DNA of 8,080 bases, from contig WSZW01000174.1 in the NCBI GenBank assembly GCA_013139905.1, positions 1 through 8,080 of the forward strand, written 5' to 3'. Shown piece by piece: positions 1 through 5,351 of this stretch. The position numbers and the translations under genes are program-made. Source of the DNA: an archaeon (GTDB lineage: Archaea > EX4484-52 > B79-G9). Each line of letters starts with the position of its first letter. The first letter of the stretch is position 1. The notes below the pieces were generated by a model that made no database searches, was not told where the DNA came from, and worked only from the letters and a program-made list of their open reading frames with translations.

Positions 1-680
1 GATTCAACGATGAATTCGATTTGATGTGTGAACGATTAAATCAAACACGACCAACCGCCGTCCCGCTTCACAACGCAATAGAAATATTAAAAGAAAAAAA
101 AGACAAAAACAGTTTTAAGAACCTAATCTCATTTTTCAAAGACTCTAAAACAAAAATAGCAGCCCACGCACAAATACACATTAATGACGGCTCGACCATA
201 ATGACTCACTGCCATTCAAGCGAAGTTATAGAAGCATTGAAAATGGCCAAAAAAGAAGGAAAAAATTTCAGAGTGATTGTAACCGAAACAAGACCTAAAT
301 TACAGGGAAAACAAACAGCAAAAGATCTAATAGAAACAAACATACCGGTCACATATATAGTAGATTCAGCCGCCTTATATTTCCTAAACCAAACAAATGC
401 AGTAATCATGGGTATAGACGCCGTAAGAAAAGAAGGCGTCTACAACAAAATCGGCTCTCACATGATAGCACTTGCCGCAAAACAAAAAGGCGTTCCCGTA
501 TATTTTCTTGGAAACACACTAAAAATTGATAAAAGACAAAAAATCACAATAGAAGAACGCAGCCGTGGCGAAGTGATAGATTTACGAACCCTAAAAGGCG
601 CTAAAATAAGAAATCCGGCATTTGACCTAACCCCGTGGAATTTAATAGACGCAGTAATAACCGAACGCGGAAAATACTAG
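1..680 (+). CDS. Ribose-1,5-bisphosphate isomerase (eIF-2B alpha/beta/delta-like family), 5' partial
   Basis: The enzyme converts ribose-1,5-bisphosphate to ribulose-1,5-bisphosphate, between AMP phosphorylase and type III RuBisCO in the archaeal AMP salvage pathway. It is cytosolic. The frame is open from base 3 to the left edge, so the gene starts outside the window; the in-frame TTG at 21 and ATG at 24 are unlikely starts. Counting from the TTG, RPTAV is at 10-14, THCHS at 62-66, TETRP at 88-92, GIDAV at 131-135 and NKIGS at 142-146. The Cys in THCHS (64) and the Asp in GIDAV (133) are 69 residues apart. From memory this equals the spacing of the catalytic Cys133 and Asp202 in the Thermococcus kodakarensis enzyme. 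By that comparison roughly 70 residues are missing. The alternatives are a translation factor aIF2B-like protein or methylthioribose-1-phosphate isomerase; the motifs favour R15P isomerase. The stop lies 10 bases before the next ATG, so the two genes are probably co-transcribed. Confidence 0.87.
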   Translation, partial: FNDEFDLMCERLNQTRPTAVPLHNAIEILKEKKDKNSFKNLISFFKDSKTKIAAHAQIHINDGSTIMTHCHSSEVIEALKMAKKEGKNFRVIVTETRPKLQGKQTAKDLIETNIPVTYIVDSAALYFLNQTNAVIMGIDAVRKEGVYNKIGSHMIALAAKQKGVPVYFLGNTLKIDKRQKITIEERSRGEVIDLRTLKGAKIRNPAFDLTPWNLIDAVITERGKY

Positions 681-690
681 AGTGTTTTTT

Positions 691-1239
691 ATGACAGAAA
701 CAACAAAAGAAATCGAAATAAAAATCGAAATAAATGATTTTAAAACAATAAAAAAACAACTAAAAACAATTGGCGCAAAAAACAAAGGATTATTTTTCGA
801 AAAAAACATCATATTTGATAAAAATAACACATTCAAAAAAAACGACTGTCTTTTACGCATAAGATCAGACAAAAAAACAACTATGTGCTACAAAGGTCCG
901 CGAGAAAAATCAGACACCATGCAAATCCGGGAAGAAATAGAATTTGAAATAAGTAATTTAAAAAAAGCCATTCTTTTTATTGAACGTCTCGGTTTCAAAC
1001 AAACAAAAATTTATGAAAAAAAAAGAGAAACCTGGCAATATAAAAACACAGAAATTGTTTTAGACGAACTTCCTTTTGGAAAATATATAGAAATAGAAGG
1101 ATTAGAACAAGACATTAAAAAAACAGCAAACCTTCTTGGTTTCAAAAAAGAAAAATACCTAACCAAAACATATTTTGAACTTGCAGAAGAAAAAGGATAC
1201 ACCAAAGACATAATTTTCAATAAAAACAAAACACAATAA
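691..1239 (+). CDS. CYTH-domain protein, class IV adenylate cyclase / inorganic or organic triphosphatase family
   Basis: This is a 182-residue CYTH (CyaB, thiamine triphosphatase) tunnel-fold protein. The family binds a triphosphate and divalent metals inside an eight-stranded barrel. The signature ExExK is at residues 7-11 (EIEIK). It is followed by the basic barrel residues in LLRIR, by CYKGP, by the acidic strand REEIEFEI, and by the late signature DELPFGKYIEIEG. The length is usual for archaeal CyaB-like proteins. ATG 691 is preferred because MTETTKEIEIK puts the signature at the normal distance from the N-terminus and a weak GAG-type SD (681-684) lies in front of it. A GTG at 682 in the same frame would add three residues (MFF). 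It follows the isomerase gene with a tiny gap, so one operon is likely. Whether it makes cAMP or hydrolyses a triphosphate cannot be read from the sequence; in archaea triphosphatase activity is the likelier guess. Confidence 0.85.
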   Translation: MTETTKEIEIKIEINDFKTIKKQLKTIGAKNKGLFFEKNIIFDKNNTFKKNDCLLRIRSDKKTTMCYKGPREKSDTMQIREEIEFEISNLKKAILFIERLGFKQTKIYEKKRETWQYKNTEIVLDELPFGKYIEIEGLEQDIKKTANLLGFKKEKYLTKTYFELAEEKGYTKDIIFNKNKTQ

Positions 1240-1302
1240 TAACAAAACTTAAATTCTAAAAAATAACTAAACAACACATCAAAACAATCAACAAAATGCA
1301 AA

Positions 1303-1316
1303 CATTAAAATACATA
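1303..1316 (+). promoter_or_regulatory. Archaeal TATA box for the N/Q-rich membrane protein gene
   Basis: The core TTAAAATA (1305-1312) is centred about 27 bases before the ATG at 1336. This is the distance at which archaeal TFB/TBP transcription would begin at or next to the start codon. There is no Shine-Dalgarno in the interval, so a leaderless mRNA is inferred. The A-rich background makes any single TATA call weak. Confidence 0.45.
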
Positions 1317-1335
1317 CCACACCAAAGAAATAATT

Positions 1336-2124
1336 ATGTGGGAATTATACGCCGGTATTGCAATTGCATCATCACTTGCAGCACTATATACTAAAAAGAA
1401 AGGATCTTGGATTCCAAAAACAAAACAAAAATACTTAGAACTCCAAGACACAGATAATTTTGAATATAGTTACACCCCTAAACAAACAATAACAGAAAAA
1501 AAAGACAAATATAAAATCCCGGGACCAAAATCAAAATTTGACAGTCTTTTCGAATATGGACGAAGAGACAACCCGGAAATCGACCCCGAAAAACAAAAAA
1601 AATTAAGAGAAGAAATAGACCGTATAAAAGAAGAAGAAAGAGAATACAAACAAAATCTCCAGAACAACAGAATTGGTGAAATTGAAAGCGATTTTAATAA
1701 AAACCCATCCGCATTTTCTACAACCGCGCCGCAACCACAAAAAACATATAATTCTTATAGCAACACATTAAACAATTCATCCAATAATTATTCTAATCCA
1801 CGACCAAATAACGCATTTATGAATAACCAAAACACACAACCAAATAATACATTTAATACTCAAAATACACAACCAACCACCCAACGATCAACATCTGGTT
1901 TTGGTTCAAATCAACCATCTGGCGGTTCAAGTTTTTTAGGATCTATCATGGATTCAGCAATACAGGCAAAAACAAGAAATCAACAAACACAAACAATTTC
2001 TGAATCCGTATCACAACCGCAACCAAATTGGTCCTCCACACAAGACACCATAAAAAAAGAAGAACCAACAAAAAAAGATAACAAAGACAAAGATTGGGTG
2101 CCAATGGGTTTATTTGGAAACTAA
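1336..2124 (+). CDS. Hypothetical membrane-anchored protein with coiled coil and N/Q/S/T-rich tail
   Basis: I do not recognise this 262-residue protein. Residues 4-18 form a short hydrophobic segment (LYAGIAIASSLAALY) followed by KKK, which suggests a single N-terminal membrane anchor with the rest of the chain in the cytoplasm. A charged, probably helical coiled-coil stretch runs from about 83 to 120. From about 121 to 235 the chain is low-complexity and rich in Asn, Gln, Ser, Thr and Pro, so it is probably disordered, and it includes an imperfect repeat at 157-179. The protein ends in a Lys/Glu/Asp stretch and a short hydrophobic tip, WVPMGLFGN, which may be a binding motif. The ATG is placed by the TATA box 27 bases upstream. 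No domain is visible that gives a function. The gene stands alone between the isomerase/CYTH pair and the gene-poor stretch before secF. Confidence 0.75.
   Translation: MWELYAGIAIASSLAALYTKKKGSWIPKTKQKYLELQDTDNFEYSYTPKQTITEKKDKYKIPGPKSKFDSLFEYGRRDNPEIDPEKQKKLREEIDRIKEEEREYKQNLQNNRIGEIESDFNKNPSAFSTTAPQPQKTYNSYSNTLNNSSNNYSNPRPNNAFMNNQNTQPNNTFNTQNTQPTTQRSTSGFGSNQPSGGSSFLGSIMDSAIQAKTRNQQTQTISESVSQPQPNWSSTQDTIKKEEPTKKDNKDKDWVPMGLFGN
1804..1872 (+). repeat. Imperfect tandem repeat coding PNN(A/T)F...QNTQ
   Basis: Two adjacent units of 12 and 11 codons (1804-1839 and 1840-1872) encode PNNAFMNNQNTQ and PNNTFNTQNTQ. The nucleotide copies differ mainly at third positions, and one codon has been gained or lost. 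This is a recent-looking expansion inside the low-complexity tail of the membrane-anchored protein. Confidence 0.7.
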
Positions 2125-2150
2125 ATAAAAAACATAAAAATAAAATCTAA

Positions 2151-2206
2151 ACTATATAGTCCGGAATAGAAAACTTTATAAAATACACCTATCTTATATA
2201 TGATAG
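2151..2206 (+). promoter_or_regulatory. Promoter region with TATA box and two palindromic elements
   Basis: The TATA box CTTTATAAA is at 2174-2182, and a purine-rich BRE-like GAAAA stretch lies just upstream. A start near 2203-2206 is predicted 25-27 bases downstream. Two symmetric elements flank the TATA box: a perfect 10-base palindrome ACTATATAGT at 2151-2160, and CTATC/GATAG arms (2189-2193 and 2202-2206) across the predicted start. They could be operator sites or simple AT-rich symmetry. The promoter would drive the leader and small gene that follow. A second TATA-like core (TTATATATG) lies inside the downstream palindrome. Confidence 0.45.
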
Positions 2207-2365
2207 TAAATTTTAGGGTAAAATTTTTGCATAACCTGTTAATATAATTATGGCCTCTATGGCTTGTTCTTAAATAAAAAGAGAACCAACGTACAACGTT
2301 AAAATTATTGACAAATTATTTTGGGAGATAAAAACAACTAGCTATAGGAATTTATCGGTGATTAA
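2207..2365 (+). promoter_or_regulatory. Hairpin-rich 5' leader or small RNA upstream of a 35-codon gene
   Basis: About 160 bases lie between the predicted transcription start and the small gene's ATG. They can form four short hairpins in series. These are AAATTTTA/TAAAATTT with a GGG loop (2208-2226), CATAA/TTATG (2230-2252), GTTCTT/GAGAAC with an A-rich 9-base loop and one G-U pair (2266-2286), and AACGT/ACGTT with an ACA loop (2288-2300). The local sequence is less A-biased than the coding regions nearby. I match it to no known RNA family: it lacks SRP RNA, RNase P and box C/D hallmarks. It may be a cis-regulatory leader or the body of an independent small RNA. The stems are short, so chance pairing in AT-rich DNA is possible. 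Confidence 0.35.
2357..2362 (+). promoter_or_regulatory. Consensus Shine-Dalgarno GGTGAT
   Basis: GGTGAT is complementary to the 3' end of archaeal 16S rRNA and lies 3 bases before the ATG at 2366. It is the best ribosome binding site in the window. Most other genes have no such site and appear leaderless, so this site argues that the short frame after it is translated. Confidence 0.6.
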
Positions 2366-2473
2366 ATGGAAATAGAAAGTTTGGTAGAAATGAAAAGTCA
2401 AATGGCTTTAAGAGGCAATTGGAAGGAAGTAACAAGAATAAACAAAATGATTTCTATGAGAGACCAAAATTAA
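2366..2473 (+). CDS. Small protein of 35 residues, unknown function
   Basis: The frame runs from ATG 2366 to TAA 2473 and encodes 35 residues, beginning MEIESLVEMKSQMALRGNWK and continuing EVTRINKMISMRDQN. Support comes from a consensus Shine-Dalgarno at correct spacing, an upstream TATA box, and T-rich terminator-like DNA just after the stop. The composition suits a folded peptide: two amphipathic helices (about 2-15 and 19-32) joined by an RGNW turn. By eye this resembles a TPR- or MIT-like helical hairpin, but that is only a resemblance. It has five Met and no Cys. There is no signal peptide or membrane segment. It precedes secFD but is separated from it by the terminator-like DNA and a separate promoter, so it is probably its own unit. 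I do not recognise a family. Confidence 0.5.
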   Translation: MEIESLVEMKSQMALRGNWKEVTRINKMISMRDQN

Positions 2474-2512
2474 TTTTTTGGATTCTATAGAATTTTCCTG
2501 CCTTTTTTCTTT
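2474..2512 (+). terminator. T-rich archaeal-type terminator after the small gene
   Basis: Directly after the TAA stop come a run of six T (2474-2479), the perfect palindrome ATTCTATAGAAT (2482-2493), and a pyrimidine tract with TTTTTTCTTT at 2503-2512. Archaeal RNA polymerase terminates on T-rich tracts in the non-template strand. T runs are otherwise rare on this strand in the window, which makes this cluster stand out. Confidence 0.55.
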
Positions 2513-2535
2513 AAAAAAATACAAAAAAACAATAA

Positions 2536-2549
2536 ACAATATAAAACCT
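2536..2549 (+). promoter_or_regulatory. TATA box of the secF-secD operon
   Basis: The core AATATAAAA (2539-2547) is centred about 25 bases before the secF ATG at 2568. No Shine-Dalgarno lies between them. Transcription is therefore expected to begin at the ATG itself, giving a leaderless secF message. Confidence 0.55.
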
Positions 2550-2567
2550 ATTGTCTAAATTTGAGAC

Positions 2568-3437
2568 ATGACATTCGATAACATATTAGACACAATAATT
2601 AAAAATTATAAAAACGGTCTACTCTTTTCATCCATAGTACTTCTGAGCGTACTTTTATTCTTAGGAAATCAACAAATAACTACCGGTTTTATAGTCCCTC
2701 AAGGTATTGATTTTACCGGAGGAACACAAGCAATGGTTGAAATAACCGGCACAATAAATATAGATGCATTAAAACAAAACTTAGAAACAGCAACAGATTC
2801 ACGAATAATTATCAAACAACTAAAAGACACAAACACAATAACCATAGAATCCAAAATACCAATTACAAAAGAACTATTAAAAACTGCAATTTCAGAATCA
2901 GGCGCAGAATATAAAAGTTCATCAATACATACACTAGGCGCATCCCTGGGTGCTGCATTCTTTACAGAAGCACTAAAAGCTATATTAATAGCATATATTT
3001 TTATGAGTATAATTGTATTCTTTTTATTTCGTTCATTCGTACCATCATTTGCAATAATATTTGCAAGTTTTGCAGACATTACAACAGCAATCGTTGGTAT
3101 GAACCTTTTGGGTCTAAATCTTTCAATGGCAACCATTGCGGGGCTATTAATACTAATAGGGTATTCCATTGATACAGACATATTACTCTCCACCAGAGTA
3201 TTAAAACGACGCTCAGAAGGAACAGTAGATGAACGTATAAAATCATCAATGAAAACAGGACTTACAATGTCCATAACATCTATCATTGCAATGATTGTAT
3301 TATACCTCATATCAACATCAATTATTTTAGACGAAATTGCACTTGTAATTATTATGGGTTTAACTGCAGACATATTCTATACCTGGTTCCAAAATGTAGG
3401 CATCCTTAAACTTTATGCGGAGAAGAAAAAATTATGA
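2568..3437 (+). CDS. secF: Protein-export membrane protein SecF (archaeal type)
   Basis: SecF works with SecD at the SecYE channel and uses the ion gradient to assist late steps of protein export; archaea have no SecA. The protein has 289 residues, usual for archaeal SecF. TM1 is at about 17-36. It is followed by the D1 signature GIDFTGGT at 46-53 and a small external domain up to about 130. Five more membrane helices lie near 136-155, 157-179, 185-207, 231-250 and 254-281. The archaeal D4 motif GYSIDTDILLSTRVLKR (198-214) places Asp202 and Asp204 in TM4, where the ion path of the RND-type fold lies. The start is set by the TATA box 25 bases upstream. The TGA overlaps the secD ATG as ATGA, so the two are translationally coupled in the secF-secD order typical of archaea. 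Confidence 0.95.
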   Translation: MTFDNILDTIIKNYKNGLLFSSIVLLSVLLFLGNQQITTGFIVPQGIDFTGGTQAMVEITGTINIDALKQNLETATDSRIIIKQLKDTNTITIESKIPITKELLKTAISESGAEYKSSSIHTLGASLGAAFFTEALKAILIAYIFMSIIVFFLFRSFVPSFAIIFASFADITTAIVGMNLLGLNLSMATIAGLLILIGYSIDTDILLSTRVLKRRSEGTVDERIKSSMKTGLTMSITSIIAMIVLYLISTSIILDEIALVIIMGLTADIFYTWFQNVGILKLYAEKKKL

Positions 3438-4897
3438 ATCAAGAAAACAAATGGTTTAGATTCCTAAAAGAACCAAGAATCATCCTCACATTACTAATAC
3501 TTTTATTTTCATTAATAGCAATTGGACCCTCAGCATCTCCCGGAGAATCAGGAACAATGGAACTACATACCAACATATTAAAAGGTTTAGATCTTCAAGG
3601 CGGTGTTCGGGCTATAGTATTACCTGAAGAATCCACAAAAGCAATAATTGACGAATCAATTACCGTACTAAACACAAGACTATCTGCATTTGGATTACAA
3701 GAAACAAAAATAAGACCATTAGAAATAGACAACAAATGGTATATAGAAGTCGAACTTGCAGGCTCCACCGAAGAACAACTAAGAATGCTTTTAGAAAGAC
3801 AAGGTAAATTCGAAGCATACATCCCAAGAAACATAGATTTAACAGACAATAAAGGAACATACAAATTAGACGGAAAAGCATATGACATAACTGTTTCAAA
3901 TAACACAGTCATAATAAATAACACAGAACAACAAATAAACAAAATGTTCACTCTGGACAATATAGATTTTATAATAACAAACATAACTTCTGATTTTGTA
4001 ACTTTATCCGGACGCATATACCAGGGAAAAGACATACTTCAGGTATTCAAAGACGCACAACATTCAAACGTAAGACAAATTAGCGCAGACAATTACAGAT
4101 TCCAATTCGAAATCGTAACAACCACAGAATCAGCAGAGCGTTTTGCAAAAATAACAAAAGATGCCAATATTATATCAAAAAGCATCAACGACGCATACCT
4201 GGATGCAGAAATAGAACTTTATCTTGATGACAACATGACCGATTCGCTTAAAATCGCATCATCCCTGCGCGGTCAAAAATTAACAACACCACAAATAACC
4301 GGTAGTGGAAACAGTCAAACAGATGCAGTAGAACAAATGAAAACACTTCAATCCATATTAGAATCAGGAGCGCTTCCATCAAAAATACAAATTGTGCAAA
4401 TAAATGAAATATCCCCAACACTTGGAAAAGAATTCATGAATATGGCGCTTCTTACAATATTTGTAGCAATACTTGCCGTATCGGTAATTTTATTTTTGCG
4501 ATACAAAAATCCAAACTTAGTAATACCGATGATATTAACTTCTGTAAGTGAAATCGTAATCATTCTTGGTTTTGCAGCACTTGTTAAATGGACAATCGAC
4601 CTGCCATCAATTGCAGGAATAGTAGCCGCAATTGGTTCAGGAATAGACGATCAAATTATAATTACCGACGAAGCAGACAAACAAAAAGAAGAAATGAATA
4701 TTACAAAAAAACTTAAACGCGCATTTTTCATTATAATGGCATCCGCCACAACAACAATTGCCGCAATGATACCACTATTAACCGTTGCAGCCGGCGGTGT
4801 TAAAGGATTTGCATTTACAACAATAATCGGTGTAATATCCGGTGTTCTTATAACAAGACCGGCATTTTCAAAAGTTCTAGAATACTTAAATAAATAA
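3434..4897 (+). CDS. secD: Protein-export membrane protein SecD (archaeal type)
   Basis: This is the partner of SecF in gradient-driven protein export through SecYE. At 487 residues it is a normal length for archaeal SecD. It has one N-terminal membrane helix (about 15-32), the D1 signature GLDLQGGVRA at 51-60, and a large external P1-type domain to about 330. Five C-terminal helices follow, starting near residue 336. The archaeal D4 motif GIDDQIIITDEA is at 403-414, with Asp405 and Asp406 within the membrane and Asp412 and Glu413 at its edge. The ATG overlaps the secF stop by four bases, and a GGAG (3419-3422) 11 bases upstream may also serve as ribosome binding site. It is the last gene of its operon, since the next gene has its own TATA box. 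Confidence 0.95.
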   Translation: MNQENKWFRFLKEPRIILTLLILLFSLIAIGPSASPGESGTMELHTNILKGLDLQGGVRAIVLPEESTKAIIDESITVLNTRLSAFGLQETKIRPLEIDNKWYIEVELAGSTEEQLRMLLERQGKFEAYIPRNIDLTDNKGTYKLDGKAYDITVSNNTVIINNTEQQINKMFTLDNIDFIITNITSDFVTLSGRIYQGKDILQVFKDAQHSNVRQISADNYRFQFEIVTTTESAERFAKITKDANIISKSINDAYLDAEIELYLDDNMTDSLKIASSLRGQKLTTPQITGSGNSQTDAVEQMKTLQSILESGALPSKIQIVQINEISPTLGKEFMNMALLTIFVAILAVSVILFLRYKNPNLVIPMILTSVSEIVIILGFAALVKWTIDLPSIAGIVAAIGSGIDDQIIITDEADKQKEEMNITKKLKRAFFIIMASATTTIAAMIPLLTVAAGGVKGFAFTTIIGVISGVLITRPAFSKVLEYLNK

Positions 4898-4904
4898 ATT
4901 CTAT

Positions 4905-4954
4905 ACTTTGCGTAAAATAAAATACATATTAAAAAAGATATAAACGCGCAAAGT
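4905..4954. repeat. 8-base inverted repeat flanking the atpH TATA box
   Basis: ACTTTGCG (4905-4912) and CGCAAAGT (4947-4954) are perfect inverted copies separated by 34 bases of very AT-rich DNA that contains the TATA box of the next gene. G/C-bearing words are rare here, so the match stands out. It could be a two-half-site operator for the ATPase genes or the base of a long stem at the secD 3' end. A related GCGCAAGT occurs at 5284-5291, just after the atpH stop. Confidence 0.45.
4937..4945 (+). promoter_or_regulatory. TATA box of A-ATPase subunit H gene
   Basis: GATATAAAC is centred 26 bases before the ATG at 4967. There is no Shine-Dalgarno before the ATG, so a leaderless transcript is expected. 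The box lies inside the arms of the 4905-4954 inverted repeat. Confidence 0.55.
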
Positions 4955-4966
4955 CTAAATAATCTT

Positions 4967-5281
4967 ATGTTAGCTAAAAGCATATCTTTAGTCTTAGAAG
5001 AAGAAATAAAATCAGAAAAGCAAATAGATAAAAAAAAAGCAGAAATAAAATCACTTATTGAAAAAAGACAAAAAGAATTAACTTTAGACCTTATAGAACA
5101 CAAAAAAAAGAATACATCAGAAAAAGAAACCCGATTAAAAAAAATAAAAAAGGAATTACAAGCAGAAACTTTCAAATTGCATACCCAAAATAAAAAAGAC
5201 ATAAACAATTTACAAAAAAAAGGAATGGCTAACATACAATTCGCTGCAAAACTATTTTCCGACACAATCACACTTGATTAA
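4967..5281 (+). CDS. atpH: A-type ATP synthase subunit H (peripheral stalk)
   Basis: This 104-residue protein is almost entirely charged and helical (Lys, Glu, Gln, Leu), a single long coiled coil from about 8 to 90. In A/V-type ATPases subunit H (also called G or AhaH) pairs with subunit E to form the peripheral stalks that tie the catalytic head to membrane subunit I. The length is right for archaeal AhaH. Sequence identity alone would be weak evidence for a coiled coil. The assignment rests on the gene lying directly upstream of subunit I on the same strand, the standard archaeal H-I order. The start is fixed by the TATA box 26 bases upstream. A generic coiled-coil protein is the alternative. 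Confidence 0.75.
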   Translation: MLAKSISLVLEEEIKSEKQIDKKKAEIKSLIEKRQKELTLDLIEHKKKNTSEKETRLKKIKKELQAETFKLHTQNKKDINNLQKKGMANIQFAAKLFSDTITLD

Positions 5282-5309
5282 TTGCGCAAGTTAAAAAACC
5301 AGTAAATAT

Positions 5310-5319
5310 TTTGTATAGC
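5310..5319 (+). promoter_or_regulatory. Possible weak TATA box before subunit I gene
   Basis: TTTGTATAGC is centred about 28 bases before the GTG at 5343 and 37 before the ATG at 5352. It may allow transcription of subunit I independently of H. The match to consensus is poor and read-through from the H gene is equally possible. Confidence 0.25.
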
Positions 5320-5351
5320 TCAAAATCTACAAATCTATTTATGTGAATTTT

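Noticed and set aside
2207..2512. SRP RNA or RNase P RNA in the gene-poor stretch
   Set aside because: The size would allow SRP RNA, but the conserved domain IV motif, GNAR loops and RNase P core sequences are absent and the G+C content is far too low.
2699..3373. A 224-codon open frame on the - strand inside secF
   Set aside because: It lies fully antisense to a clear SecF with all signature motifs, and results from low stop frequency in the complement of A-rich codons.
4651..5271. A 206-codon open frame on the - strand across the secD end and atpH
   Set aside because: It spans two well-supported genes and the promoter between them, has a biased Phe/Ser/Ile composition typical of antisense shadows, and shows no recognisable motif.
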